In this document: in pieces, positions 16,254 to 24,568 of the stretch | Layout of the letters: each line of letters opens with the position of its first letter | How positions within the stretch are numbered: the first letter of the stretch is position 1 | Origin: Pseudomonadota bacterium | Lineage (GTDB): Bacteria > Pseudomonadota > Gammaproteobacteria > Steroidobacterales > Steroidobacteraceae | NCBI GenBank assembly: GCA_023391815.1 | Contig: JAEWAF010000134.1 | Location: forward strand, 1 to 64,000 | Direction of reading: 5' to 3' | Length of the DNA stretch: 64,000 nucleotides | Made by a program: the position numbers and the translations under genes | The notes under the pieces: generated by a model | Database searches by the model: none | What the model saw: only the letters and a program-made list of their open reading frames with translations | What the model was told of the DNA's origin: nothing

Positions 16254-16877
16254 TCAGCTCCGGAAGTTGCCCAGGATCAACCCGACTGCGGTATCGGCAA
16301 TGGATTTCAACGTCGTCCGCGACTCGCCGGTACGGGCCCGAATCGCGATCGTGTGCAGGACCGATGAGGCAATCAGGGCGAGCGCGGCAGGATCGGCGGA
16401 GGCGTCGAGCTCACCGGCGGTCTTTGCATAACTCAGCCGCAACTCGATCGCCCGCTCGAAGCCTCGCAGTCCGGCCAACATTTTCTTCCCTACTTCGGGG
16501 TCTTGAGCTGCCTCGGTGGTGGCTGTGGAAATCAAGTAGCAGCCCCGCGGCTCGCCTTCCTGGAAGTAGCTGGCAATGGCGTTTTCATAGAACCGCTTCA
16601 GCTCTTCTTCCAGCGGGCGCTCGCCGCTCAAACTCCGCGCGATGGATGCATCGGACGCGGCGATATAGCGCTCCAGCGTCTGCATATAAAGCGAACGTTT
16701 GTCACCGAACGCGGCGTACATGCTCGGCCGGTTCATGTCGGTGGCATCGCTCAGGACATCGAGCGATGTACCCGAATACCCCTGGCGCCAGAACGCGTCG
16801 CGCGCGCCAGTCAATGCGGTCGCCGGATCGTAGGCTCGTGGCCGCCCGCGAGCTCGCGTTGGCTTTTTATGTACCAT
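16254..16877 (-). CDS. TetR-family transcriptional regulator
   Basis: A 207-residue TetR repressor. The N-terminal HTH is at about residues 15-62 ('ALTGARDAFWRQGYSGTSLD', 'MNRPSMYAAFGDKRSLYMQT'), followed by an all-helical ligand domain with 'GEPRGCYLI'. The ATG at 16877 fits the family length; a longer frame runs to 16946 without need. It is divergently transcribed from a GST gene 86 bp away, the usual arrangement for a TetR protein that represses a detoxification gene and itself, with an electrophile or drug as inducer (inferred). Confidence 0.9.
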   Translation of the reverse strand: MVHKKPTRARGRPRAYDPATALTGARDAFWRQGYSGTSLDVLSDATDMNRPSMYAAFGDKRSLYMQTLERYIAASDASIARSLSGERPLEEELKRFYENAIASYFQEGEPRGCYLISTATTEAAQDPEVGKKMLAGLRGFERAIELRLSYAKTAGELDASADPAALALIASSVLHTIAIRARTGESRTTLKSIADTAVGLILGNFRS

Positions 16878-16916
16878 GTCGCACAAAAATACTTGACCGT
16901 GGCCGGCCCGTCGACG

Positions 16917-16940
16917 AATTATATATCGGTCGGTACAAAA
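16917..16940. promoter_or_regulatory. Candidate TetR operator between regulator and GST
   Basis: The 86-bp gap between the divergent tetR and GST genes contains a locally AT-rich run followed by ATCGGTCGGTAC at 16925-16936. CGGTCGGT-type half sites are common in operators of TetR proteins that control reductases and GSTs. A TTGACC hexamer lies at 16893-16898. The site would overlap the GST promoter. The palindrome is incomplete, so the call rests on position and partial motif. Confidence 0.4.
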
Positions 16941-16963
16941 ACCCACCGAACCGGAGTTTCGTC

Positions 16964-17599
16964 ATGAATCTGTATTTCTCACCCCTGGCCTGCTCGCTCG
17001 CCACCCGCATCGCGCTGTATGAAGCGGGCGCCTCGGCTCAGTTCACGCAGGTGGATCTCAAGACCAAACGTGTGCTCCAGAGCGGACGTGACTTCTCTGA
17101 AATCAATCGCCTGGGGCAGGTGCCGGTGCTGGCCATCGACGAGCAGACCTTGCTCACCGAAAACACCGCGATTCTGCAATTCGTGGCCGACCGCTTTCCC
17201 GACGCGCAGCTCGCGCCGACCTCGGGATTGCCACGCGCGCGCCTGTTGCAATGGCTGGGCTTCATCACCACCGAATTGCACAAGGCCATCTATACGCAAC
17301 TGCTGGATCGCAAGGCGTCGGAAGTCGTGAAGGAGTATTCACGCGCGAGAATCCCGTCGCGCTTCGCGATACTTCAAGATCGTTTCTCCGCGCACGAGTT
17401 CGCGCTCGATCGATTTTCCATCGTCGACGCGTACCTGACGACCATCTTGAACTGGAGCGGCGCGAGCGGTATCGACCTGCAGGAGTGGCCGGCGATCAAC
17501 AGCTACTTGCAGCGGATGATGCAGCGACCGAGCGTGGCGCGAGCCTTGAACGAAGAGCTGGCGTTGTACAAAGAGGAGCTGCGACGGCAGGCGAGCTGA
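16964..17599 (+). CDS. Glutathione S-transferase (GstA-like)
   Basis: A 211-residue bacterial GST. The N-terminal thioredoxin-like domain opens 'MNLYFSPLACSLATRIALYE', with the Ser/Cys region used by beta-class enzymes and 'GQVPVLAID' carrying the cis-Pro at about residue 53. 'LLTENTAILQFVADRFP' provides the glutathione gamma-Glu contact (E-N/S-T). The C-terminal helical domain has 'DRFSIVDAYLTTILNWS', the N-cap box. The ATG at 16964 has GGAG eight bases upstream. It is probably repressed by the divergent TetR gene. Confidence 0.9.
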   Translation: MNLYFSPLACSLATRIALYEAGASAQFTQVDLKTKRVLQSGRDFSEINRLGQVPVLAIDEQTLLTENTAILQFVADRFPDAQLAPTSGLPRARLLQWLGFITTELHKAIYTQLLDRKASEVVKEYSRARIPSRFAILQDRFSAHEFALDRFSIVDAYLTTILNWSGASGIDLQEWPAINSYLQRMMQRPSVARALNEELALYKEELRRQAS

Positions 17600-17688
17600 G
17601 CGTACGACGATCGGCGACGCAGGATCATCGACCCGCTGCGCGTCACTGCGACGAATCAGGTCGATGCCGGCCGGAGCTGAGCTGGCGA

Positions 17689-17946
17689 TTACGCCTTGCT
17701 CTTCTCCGGCAGCGCCACGGTGAACTCCAGCACCTCGTGGCCGTCCTCTTTCTCGAGGTTCATCTGCACGGCGTCCGGATCCACATTGATGTATTTGCGG
17801 ATCACTTCCAGCAGCTCACGGCGCAGCGTCGGCAAGTAGTCCGGACCGCCTCGCGCGGAACGTTCCTGGGCAACGATGATACGCAGCCGTTCTTTGGCCA
17901 CGTTCGCGGTCGGCTGGGAGCGGCGGAAAAAAGCGAGCAGTCCCAT
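17689..17946 (-). CDS. minE: Cell division topological specificity factor MinE
   Basis: An 85-residue MinE: an N-terminal membrane-targeting/anti-MinCD region ('MGLLAFFRRSQPTANVAKER', 'LRIIVAQERS') and a C-terminal dimerisation domain ('LPTLRRELLEVIRKYINVDP', 'EVLEFTVALPE'). It stimulates MinD ATPase to drive pole-to-pole oscillation that places the Z-ring at midcell. The ATG at 17946 begins two bases after the minD stop; a TTG at 17952 would overlap it. It is the last gene of a minC-minD-minE operon. Confidence 0.97.
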   Translation of the reverse strand: MGLLAFFRRSQPTANVAKERLRIIVAQERSARGGPDYLPTLRRELLEVIRKYINVDPDAVQMNLEKEDGHEVLEFTVALPEKSKA

Positions 17947-17948
17947 TC

Positions 17949-18761
17949 TCAACCTCCGAACATGCGGGCCAGGAAGCCCTTCTTGGGTTCTTCGAGGAAC
18001 CGCAGCTGTCGGGTTTCGCCAAGCAGGCGACCGACGGCGTCTTCATAAGCCTTGGACACGTCGCTCTGGTCGTTGAGGATCACCGGCGTACCGGCGTTGG
18101 ACGCCGACAGCACATCCGGCGACTCCGGAATCACCCCGATGACATCGAGGCCGAGGATCTCCTTCACGTCCGTGACGCTCATCATCTCGCCGGTGGTGAC
18201 ACGGCGCGGGCTGTAGCGGGTGAGCAGCAGATGTTCCTTCACCTTCTCCTCGCCCTTCTCGGAGCGCTGCGTCTTGCTGGCGAGCAGGCCGAGGATGCGG
18301 TCGGAGTCACGCACCGAGGAAACTTCCGGGTTCACCACGACGATGGCGCGATCGGCGTAGTACATCGCGAGGTGCGCGCCCTTCTCGATACCGGCGGGCG
18401 AGTCGCAGATGATGTAGTCGAAACCGTCTTCGATCAGATCGTCGAACACCTTGCGCACGCCTTCCATCGACAGCGCGTCCTTGTCGCGCGTCTGCGAGGC
18501 GGCCAGCACGAACAGAGTCTCGATGCGCTTGTCCTTGATCAACGCCTGCTTGAGGGTGCAATCGCCCTGGATGACGTTGACGAAGTCGTAAACGACGCGG
18601 CGCTCGCATCCCATGATGAGGTCGAGGTTGCGCAGGCCGATATCGAAATCGATGACGGCGACGCGTTTGCCTCGGCGCGCCAGGCCGCAAGCGACGCTGG
18701 CGGATGTGGTCGTCTTGCCGACGCCCCCCTTGCCGGAAGTTACAACGATGATTTCAGTCAA
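17949..18761 (-). CDS. minD: Septum site-determining protein MinD
   Basis: A 270-residue ParA/MinD ATPase: deviant Walker A KGGVGKT at residues 11-17 with signature Lys11, switch 'VIDFDIGLRNLD', and 'YIICDSPAGIEKGA' as the Walker B region. A C-terminal amphipathic membrane-targeting sequence ('KGFLARMFGG') completes it. ATP-bound MinD binds the membrane and recruits MinC; MinE releases it. It lies between minC (69 bp upstream) and minE (2 bp downstream), the standard operon. Confidence 0.98.
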   Translation of the reverse strand: MTEIIVVTSGKGGVGKTTTSASVACGLARRGKRVAVIDFDIGLRNLDLIMGCERRVVYDFVNVIQGDCTLKQALIKDKRIETLFVLAASQTRDKDALSMEGVRKVFDDLIEDGFDYIICDSPAGIEKGAHLAMYYADRAIVVVNPEVSSVRDSDRILGLLASKTQRSEKGEEKVKEHLLLTRYSPRRVTTGEMMSVTDVKEILGLDVIGVIPESPDVLSASNAGTPVILNDQSDVSKAYEDAVGRLLGETRQLRFLEEPKKGFLARMFGG

Positions 18762-18829
18762 AGTGAGAGTCTCCTTGCGGATAGTTTGAAATTCTTCAGT
18801 TCGAGAGAAGGACTGGGCGGACCGGCACT

Positions 18830-19579
18830 TCAGCCACCGATGCGGGCGAAGCGCAGATCGTCGCCGTCCAGCCAGGCTTGCACGGGCTTGCCGACCAGCT
18901 CCGGCGGCAAGGTCTCGAACACCCGGAACACGCCGGCGATGGAGATCAGCTCGGCATGGAATTCCTGGCAGAACACGCGCGCGGTGACTTCGCCCCGAGC
19001 CCCGGCCACGGCACGACCGCGCAGCGTTCCATAGATATGTACACAGCCATCGGCAATCACTTCAGCGCCGGCACCCACCGTCGCGGTGACCACCAGATCC
19101 GAGTTGCGCGCGTAAACGCGCTGCCCCGAGCGAACCGGCTGATGCTGCATCAATGACGGTGGATGCAACACCGGCGCTTCGGCGGGCGGCGCTGCCTTGG
19201 GCACTTCCTTGACCGGCGGCTGCACCGGCGTGGCCTTGCCCTGAACGCGAAACTGCGTGAGCACCGGAACATCCAGGGAACGAGCCAGCGCGTCGACCGC
19301 CGCTGTTCCATGGGCTAGACCGACCGTGAGCATGCCGGCGCGACGCACGGCATCGAACACACCGCGCATCTCGCTCGTCGACGGCTCCTTTTCCAGCGCG
19401 CTCAGGTCCAGACAGACCGCGGTCCGCTCGAAAAACTGCGGGGCCGAGGCGACGCGACCGGTCAGCTCATCGAGGATGATGCCGGCGTCGGTGGTGCGGA
19501 TCCGCACCTGTGCCAGACCCACCTGGCCAAAACGGATTTCAACGGCTGGTTCTCGCACAGCTTCGAGGGGTTTATGCAT
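18830..19579 (-). CDS. minC: Septum site-determining protein MinC
   Basis: 249 residues. The N-terminal FtsZ-inhibitory domain (about 1-105) is followed by a Pro/Ala-rich linker ('VKEVPKAAPPAEAPVLHPPS') and the C-terminal beta-helix domain (about 145-249) with 'GQRVYARNSDLVV', 'GAEVIADGCVHIYGTLRGRA' and 'GVFRVFE', which dimerises and binds MinD. The start is the ATG at 19579. It is first in the min operon. Confidence 0.96.
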   Translation of the reverse strand: MHKPLEAVREPAVEIRFGQVGLAQVRIRTTDAGIILDELTGRVASAPQFFERTAVCLDLSALEKEPSTSEMRGVFDAVRRAGMLTVGLAHGTAAVDALARSLDVPVLTQFRVQGKATPVQPPVKEVPKAAPPAEAPVLHPPSLMQHQPVRSGQRVYARNSDLVVTATVGAGAEVIADGCVHIYGTLRGRAVAGARGEVTARVFCQEFHAELISIAGVFRVFETLPPELVGKPVQAWLDGDDLRFARIGG

Positions 19580-19796
19580 CGCTGAGGTTCGCACGGGCTG
19601 GGATTGCCGAGGCGAAGTGTAACGGATGCTGTGCCCCCTGCGTGCGCCGATGCAAACTGTCGTGCGGCGTCGACAACGGTTTTTTATATCGCATGGAACG
19701 TTGAGCCGCCCCGGTTCGTCATTCCTCGGGCCTGGCGGTGGCTCGGACGCCGTTAGAATTTTTGACCGGCAAAGATGCCCATCGGCAGGTACTCGC

Positions 19797-20600
19797 ATGC
19801 CAATGACGCCGCTTCTGTGGACCGGAGGTTGGGACTCCACCTTTCGGTTGCTCTGTCTGCTGCTTCGTGAGCAGCGCGAGGTTCAGCCTTACTACATCCT
19901 CGACAGCCTGGACTATCGGCCCGCCGTCCCCGCCGAGCGCGAAGCCATGCGCCTGATCCGTCAGGCCCTGCTGAAGCGCTGGCCCGACGCGGCTGCCAGG
20001 CTGGCCGACACCATCGAATGCCGGCTCGCCGACATCGACGCGGACACCGAGACCCAGCGTTACTACGAGCATTGCCTCGCCGTCGGCTTCATCGGCGGCC
20101 AGTACGAATGGCTGGCGCGCTACTGCCGCCAGCACGGCATCGAAGGCATGGAGCTGTCGATCCATCGCGACGACAAGGCCCGGGAGCTGCTCGCCGGGCT
20201 GATCGCTCCGAACCGTTACCAGCTCGATGCTCGGTTCGCCGGCGATTGCCGTTACGAGCTGTTCAAGTCGTTTCGGTTTCCGCTGTTCGATCAGACCAAG
20301 CGCCAGATGCAGTCGGAAGCGCGCGCCGGCGGCTTCGACGAGCTCATGAAACTCACGTGGTTCTGTCACCGCCCGCGCCGGGGACAACCGTGCGGAACCT
20401 GCAATCCCTGCATTTACACCATCGAGGAAGGCTTGGGAGAACGGGTGCCGCCGAGCGGGCGGTTGCGATATCACCTGCGTGTCGCGCCCCGCATCCGTCA
20501 TTGGCTGACTCGTCATCCCGATCTGTACATGCGCGTGCGTTCGCTGTATCGCCGATTGCGATCTTCTTCGATGGCGCCGCCGCGAGCGTCCCCGACGTGA
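19797..20600 (+). CDS. QueC-like PP-loop protein with Cys4 zinc site
   Basis: A 267-residue adenine-nucleotide alpha-hydrolase. The N-terminal PP-loop reads LLWTGGWDSTF (residues 6-16; the usual SGGxDS appears as TGGWDS), and the zinc-type cysteines are C190, C199, C202 and C205 ('GQPCGTCNPC'), as in 7-cyano-7-deazaguanine synthase (QueC). The loop differs from classical QueC, and no queD/queE/queF is nearby, so it may be a QueC paralogue ligating ammonia or sulfur to another acid. It is cytoplasmic, monocistronic and divergent from minC. Confidence 0.75.
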   Translation: MPMTPLLWTGGWDSTFRLLCLLLREQREVQPYYILDSLDYRPAVPAEREAMRLIRQALLKRWPDAAARLADTIECRLADIDADTETQRYYEHCLAVGFIGGQYEWLARYCRQHGIEGMELSIHRDDKARELLAGLIAPNRYQLDARFAGDCRYELFKSFRFPLFDQTKRQMQSEARAGGFDELMKLTWFCHRPRRGQPCGTCNPCIYTIEEGLGERVPPSGRLRYHLRVAPRIRHWLTRHPDLYMRVRSLYRRLRSSSMAPPRASPT

Positions 20601-20681
20601 GGTTTGCTTAAGTTATTGACAGCGGCTGGCGGGTTTTCGGCGTACGGTGGGCACCAGTAACGAACCACCGGAGACGACACC

Positions 20682-21506
20682 ATGACCGCCACTCAGAAAG
20701 ACAAAGCCGCCGCCTTCCGAGCCCTACATGAACAACCCCGCGCGTTCGTTATCGCCAACGCATGGGACGCGGGCTCGGCGATGCTGCTCGCCGGGCTCGG
20801 CTTCCCCGCGATTGCGACGTCCAGCGCCGCGAGCGCCAATACCCTCGGTCGAAAAGACGGCAAGATCACCCGCGAGCAGGCGCTCACTCATGCCAAGGTG
20901 CTCGTCGAGGCCGTCGACGTGCCGGTGTCGGCGGATCTGGAGAACGGCTTCGGACACTCGCCCAGCCACGTCGCTGAAACCATCCGTCTCGCCGCGCAGA
21001 CCGGACTGGCGGGCGGATCGATCGAAGATCACACCGGGGATGCGACCAAACCGATTTATGACTTCGACCAGGCGGTCGAGCGAGTCAGCGCGGCGGCGGA
21101 AGCGGTGAAGGCACTCGGCACACCGTTCATCCTCACCGCTCGTTGCGAAAACTTCCTGCACGGCCATCCGGATCTCGACGACACGATCAAACGACTGCAG
21201 GCGTTCGAGAAGGCGGGCGCCGATGTGCTGTTCGCGCCGGGCTTGCCGGATTTGAAGGCGGTGCGAGCGGTGTGCTCCTCCCTATCCAAACCCGTCAACT
21301 TCATGGTCGCCATCCCCGGCCGCTCGTTCAGCGTGGCGGAGTTGCAGGACGCCGGCGTGCGGAGAATCAGCCTGGCGTCGTCGTTACATCGCGCGGCGAT
21401 GAGTGCGGCTTATAACGCGGCGCGTGAGGTGCTCGATAAGGGAACATTCGAGTTTTTGAATGGACTGGTGAGCCCGCAAGAAATCAACAAGCACCTGCGC
21501 GGATAA
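20682..21506 (+). CDS. Isocitrate lyase/PEP mutase family protein
   Basis: A 274-residue TIM-barrel enzyme of the ICL/PEPM superfamily: 'FVIANAWDAGSAMLLAGLG' at the start, 'VPVSADLENGFG' with the metal/substrate loop (about residues 82-93), 'GGSIEDHTG' and 'ILTARCENFL'. The short length and the sequence in place of the KKCGH loop match the widespread 'isocitrate lyase/phosphoenolpyruvate mutase family' proteins, some of which are oxaloacetate decarboxylases or 2-methylisocitrate lyase-like. The substrate is not assignable. It is followed 5 bp later by a DUF1579-like gene, so they are probably co-transcribed. Confidence 0.85.
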   Translation: MTATQKDKAAAFRALHEQPRAFVIANAWDAGSAMLLAGLGFPAIATSSAASANTLGRKDGKITREQALTHAKVLVEAVDVPVSADLENGFGHSPSHVAETIRLAAQTGLAGGSIEDHTGDATKPIYDFDQAVERVSAAAEAVKALGTPFILTARCENFLHGHPDLDDTIKRLQAFEKAGADVLFAPGLPDLKAVRAVCSSLSKPVNFMVAIPGRSFSVAELQDAGVRRISLASSLHRAAMSAAYNAAREVLDKGTFEFLNGLVSPQEINKHLRG

Positions 21507-21511
21507 CCCCC

Positions 21512-22006
21512 ATGACGCTTCCCCTTCAGGATTCCGCCCCCAAGGATTTCGACTTCATCATTGGCGACTGGACGGTGAAGCACCAGCGTCTGAATGAACG
21601 CCTGGCTGGCTGCACCTCATGGACGGAGTTCTCCGGCCGTTCTTCCACCCGCAAGACGCTGGGCGGCTTCGGCAACATCGAAGACAATATCTTGTGCTTC
21701 CCCGAAGAAACATTCCGCGCGATCGCAGTTCGCTCTTACTGCGCCAAGAGCGGCACGTGGTCTATCTGGTGGCTGGATGGTCGGAATCCGACGCAACTCG
21801 ATAGGCCGGTCATTGGGAAGTTCACGGGAAGCACTGGGCTGTTCTATACAGATGACGTCTTCGAGGGCCGGCCGATCAAGATCCGTTTCATCTGGTCCTG
21901 TGCACCGAATGAGGATCCGCGCTGGGAGCAGGCCTTTTCATCCGACAACGGCACGACTTGGGAAACCAACTGGATCATGCAGTTCACAGCGGCCAGCGAT
22001 GCCTGA
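21512..22006 (+). CDS. DUF1579-like hypothetical protein
   Basis: A 164-residue soluble protein. 'DFDFIIGDWTVKHQRLN' near the N-terminus, a central beta-rich part and a C-terminal 'WEQAFSSDNGTTWETNWIMQFT' are typical of the calycin-like DUF1579 group ('FxxGxWxV... DGGKTWExN'). No catalytic motif is known. It begins 5 bp after the PEP-mutase-family gene, which suggests an operon. It ends 24 bp before the decayed bactofilin-tail repeat that marks the left edge of the Rhs island. Confidence 0.65.
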   Translation: MTLPLQDSAPKDFDFIIGDWTVKHQRLNERLAGCTSWTEFSGRSSTRKTLGGFGNIEDNILCFPEETFRAIAVRSYCAKSGTWSIWWLDGRNPTQLDRPVIGKFTGSTGLFYTDDVFEGRPIKIRFIWSCAPNEDPRWEQAFSSDNGTTWETNWIMQFTAASDA

Positions 22007-22029
22007 CTTTGTTCATCGAGAAGGACCTG

Positions 22030-22126
22030 CCTCGGCGGCGCGAGCCACCGAGGCATCTTCTTCGCAGGCGTGTGGAGCGAAGGCAGTACTTCCCGCCCAG
22101 CACTTCGCCGTTTCCTCCGCCGACAG
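22030..22126. repeat. Left direct repeat: decayed copy of a bactofilin 3' end
   Basis: This 97-bp stretch matches 27192-27290 at about nine of ten positions, in the same orientation. In the right-hand copy the sequence is the last codons of a bactofilin gene (LSAEETEKVLGGK) plus its downstream hairpin; here one G is missing and the frame is broken. The two copies frame the Rhs/immunity island. Within it, 22030-22049 can form a stem-loop with a GCGA loop. Confidence 0.85.
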
Positions 22127-22129
22127 GCT

Positions 22130-22558
22130 TCACCGTTCGACCACCCCCACCAGCGCGAGAAAGTCGCGAATGTGGTCATCAAGCAACCGCCAGAGCGATT
22201 CCACAGACTCACACTCTGTGTCCGAGACGATGGCCTCTTGGTTGGTAGCCAAGTCCAAAACAATGAACTCGACCATCCCTGTACCCCACACCGTGACGCT
22301 TGCGACGTGAGTGCGCGTTTCGAAAGCAGCGGTCGCCTTATTCAGATTCGGTGCATTCGGAAGCCTCAGCTGAGTGGTCATCCCGTCCTTCTGCCACGTT
22401 TTTTGGCGAACCTCGTACCATCTGCGAAGTTCATCCGGTGCATTCATTTGAATCATTGCGCAACCCCAACGGCGCAGGTCATCGGGACTCTGCACACCGT
22501 CCAAGTGATATTGAGTGCCGGCGGCATTCGGCGAATAGAGAACGTCGCCATAGGGCAA
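22130..22558 (-). CDS. Putative orphan immunity-type protein
   Basis: Up to 142 residues, soluble, acidic C-terminal half ('VSDTECESVESLWRLLDDHIRDFLAL'). I do not recognise a family. The composition, the position among toxin/immunity remnants and a terminal helix pattern seen in many immunity proteins suggest an immunity gene. The start is unclear: the frame begins at a TTG at 22558, continues open upstream to about 22685 without ATG or GTG, and that extension contains IVSTVGG, also found in the Rhs protein at about 26140. It may therefore be fused to the end of a toxin-tip remnant; an internal ATG (MIQMNAPDEL) at about 22456 is another start. Confidence 0.5.
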   Translation of the reverse strand: MPYGDVLYSPNAAGTQYHLDGVQSPDDLRRWGCAMIQMNAPDELRRWYEVRQKTWQKDGMTTQLRLPNAPNLNKATAAFETRTHVASVTVWGTGMVEFIVLDLATNQEAIVSDTECESVESLWRLLDDHIRDFLALVGVVER

Positions 22559-22674
22559 GTAAACGTAGCGCGGGAAGGGCTCGGTGAGTGGCGCTCCAAG
22601 CCAATCGAGTGCTGAACGCCACCAACTCGTTCCACCGACTGTGCTAACGATCGGGAGCGATCGAAGCTGCCGAA

Positions 22675-23187
22675 CTACCTTGTCCGTTCATAGAGCTCGA
22701 TGAGTGCCCGGCGAGTTTCCTCAAGCACATCGGCGACTTCACCTCGCTGCAAAGCTACGATGCTAATCTCCTGATATGGATCGCGAGCAAACATTACCCT
22801 GCTCGTAGTTGCATCTTCCACCACAAAAGCCTTCCACTGATCAAAGACATCGACAGGTGGGAGAATATTGTGCTTAGTCCAGTTCTCGTGTTCTACGGCC
22901 TCCTGATCGTCGAGTGATGCGGCGCCGAAGAGCGCGGTATCGAGCAGCCGAAAGTCTTGGATCGGAAGCGCTCGATACAGCCGGTCGCTTATTCGGTCCG
23001 ACACACCCTTCGTTGTTTCTTCAAGCTGAAATAGAACATCTCGAAGCGACGTTCCAAGATCGTACTCACCGATCATTCGGCCGCCGCACCAATAGCAGAA
23101 ACGACCAAACATCCACTCTCCACCGGAGTCTGGGTTGAGTTCGTACTGCGTCGCGAACCGATCCGTCCTTCCGATGATTGTCATCAT
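22675..23187 (-). CDS. Imm42-like immunity protein
   Basis: About 170 residues. 'RFATQYELNPDSGGEWMFGR' followed by FCYWCGGRMIGEYDLGTSLRD-like content, then 'DVFDQWKAFVVED' near the C-terminus, matches the Imm42 pattern (ELNPD, WLFG-FCYW, IGDYE-GTSLRDVL, DVFDxWK). Such proteins neutralise the toxin tip of an adjacent Rhs or contact-dependent system. The ATG pair at 23187/23184 has CAGGGGG just upstream; the same frame continues upstream into sequence that looks like a toxin tip, so toxin and immunity frames may have fused by decay. No intact toxin remains. Confidence 0.7.
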   Translation of the reverse strand: MMTIIGRTDRFATQYELNPDSGGEWMFGRFCYWCGGRMIGEYDLGTSLRDVLFQLEETTKGVSDRISDRLYRALPIQDFRLLDTALFGAASLDDQEAVEHENWTKHNILPPVDVFDQWKAFVVEDATTSRVMFARDPYQEISIVALQRGEVADVLEETRRALIELYERTR

Positions 23188-23450
23188 TGCCCCCTGAACC
23201 CTGGTCTCAGGGATAACTCCGCTGATAATGAACACCGCCTGCATGTCAGACGAGTAGCGGTACCAACCATTGCTGCCTCGGCCGTACCAAGCTCCCATAC
23301 CAGCACGAGTAGCACGTTGGTACCCACTGAGCGCATCGGCGGGCTCGGGTGTCTTTCCCGGATTGAACAGCGGACTGTGGGATCGTGTGCCGGATTGGGA
23401 CGATAATCCGGCCGGACGCGAGCGGCAACTTACTCGGGATGATAGGGACT
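23188..23450 (-). pseudogene. Remnant of an Rhs toxin tip upstream of Imm42
   Basis: The open frame running into the Imm42 start encodes 'PLFNPGKTPEPADALSGYQR', 'GMGAWYGRGSNGWYRYSSD', content typical of the variable C-terminal part of polymorphic toxins. It has no start, is preceded by an in-frame stop near 23450 and runs directly into the immunity frame without its own stop. I read it as the truncated tail of a displaced toxin module; the toxic activity cannot be named. Confidence 0.45.
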
Positions 23451-23594
23451 ACCTCTGAGCGCCGGTGAGGGCGTCGAGCGGGGCTAGCCATGAAGGCGAT
23501 TGCGAGGTAGACATTCGCATCTCGGTTCTCATGCATAGCGTCGCTACATTCTTGAGCGCCTCATCTCCGATCATCAGACCATGAGCGTAGGCAG

Positions 23595-23749
23595 CTAACG
23601 CGCCTCGTCGTCTTCGATTCCGTATTCGAACTTCCCCTGCGCCTTGGCCGCCTCGGTCGTTTCATGCCACGTGTCGACAATGCATTGACCGTTGTCATCG
23701 AGACGCAGCAGATAGGCGCACCATCTTGCTCGACCAATTCAACCCACAT
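23595..23749 (-). pseudogene. Frameshifted small immunity-like gene
   Basis: Two overlapping frames give one sensible 50-residue protein: from the ATG at 23749, MWVELVEQDG, then after a one-base loss near 23722, 'CAYLLRLDDNGQCIVDTWHE' and 'AAKAQGKFEYGIEDDEAR' to a TAG at 23595-23597. The second half resembles small 'CIADTWH..EEAK.QA.FEFG' proteins that I associate with Rhs neighbourhoods. The ATG overlaps the end of the upstream toxin-tip frame by about 10 bases, a usual toxin-immunity junction. Confidence 0.5.
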
Positions 23750-24270
23750 CGGGTTTGGCACCTTCGTACGGGCAATTCCACCCGAAGTTGACTCGCCCCG
23801 CAAATGCGTGGTCTTTCCAGTCACATTCCGCACCGCTGCCCGTAGTCGTATATGGAGTCACCGGAAGATGGAGGTTCTCTATCACGTTGCCCATGTTGTC
23901 AGCACTTCGAAGTGAACGTGCGACCCAGAGCGGCAGCTGCATCAACGACGCCGTGACTTCCGATGTTTCCGAGGCTCTGAATTGCTCCTTCCGCGCCTCT
24001 CGCGCCGACGGTACGAACAAGACCCATTGGCGCTGTCGCTATCGAGAGAACCAATGCATCCTGCTGAGCTCGAGGCGACAGTTCTAGCCCTGACAGTGGA
24101 TTGACCGGAGTTCCGTCATAAACCCATGTCCCAAAGGCCGCGAAGAAGTCGAACGGTTCGGCAATCGCTCGCCCTATCGGGTTGTAGCCAAAGAGCTTGG
24201 CTCTCCATCCATCGATCGCAGCGATGCACCTCCGGTCCGACCCACTGTGCTGCGTGTTGGATCGACGCAT
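23739..24270 (-). pseudogene. Frameshifted toxin-tip fragment
   Basis: The frame from about 24270 encodes 'GYNPIGRAIAEPFDFFAAFG', 'LSGLELSPRAQQDALVLSIA' and '...GVVDAAAALGRTFTSKC', then stops; the next frame continues 'DNMGNVIENLHLPVTPYTTT' and 'WKDHAFAGRVNFGWNCPYEG' to a stop at 23739. Joining them at about 23905 restores one reading frame, so a single indel separates the halves. It starts four bases after the upstream immunity-type gene and overlaps the next immunity-like gene, as a toxin tip would. The toxin fold is not recognised. Confidence 0.5.
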
Positions 24271-24274
24271 GATG

Positions 24275-24568
24275 TTACGGCGCCTGATCTCGCATTGGCG
24301 ACTTCCGATAAGGCAATGGGATCCCCTTCTCAGCACACACCGTCTCGTAATGCTGGAGCACCTCGCTCATCCGCTCCGTAAGATCCTCTAACCGTGCATT
24401 GATTTCATCATCGTTGTGTGTTGCCACTCGCTGCTGAAGCTCCTTCAACTCGCGCAGCAAGACGTTCAAGTTGTCGCCCTGGAAAACTACGCCCGGGAAC
24501 TTTCGCCCAGGAAGTTGGACTACCGCGAAGTTTCGTGAGGACGAGAGAAGTTCAGCATTCTCATTCAT
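24275..24568 (-). CDS. Putative immunity-type protein (DUF6959-like)
   Basis: 97 residues. 'NFAVVQLPGRKFPGVVFQGD' followed by a helical region ('LLRELKELQQRV', 'INARLEDLTERMSEVLQHYE') resembles DUF6959-type proteins ('AVVxLPGRxFPGVVxQGD'), small soluble proteins often found among polymorphic toxin loci. I assign this from the motif only. The ATG at 24568, with GAGGTG eight bases upstream, is preferred to the GTG at 24577. A toxin-tip fragment starts four bases after its stop. Confidence 0.55.
   Translation of the reverse strand: MNENAELLSSSRNFAVVQLPGRKFPGVVFQGDNLNVLLRELKELQQRVATHNDDEINARLEDLTERMSEVLQHYETVCAEKGIPLPYRKSPMRDQAP

Noticed and set aside
23246..23536. 96-codon minus-strand frame upstream of Imm42
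   Set aside because: Basic, low-complexity translation; the overlapping frame gives toxin-tip-like sequence instead.
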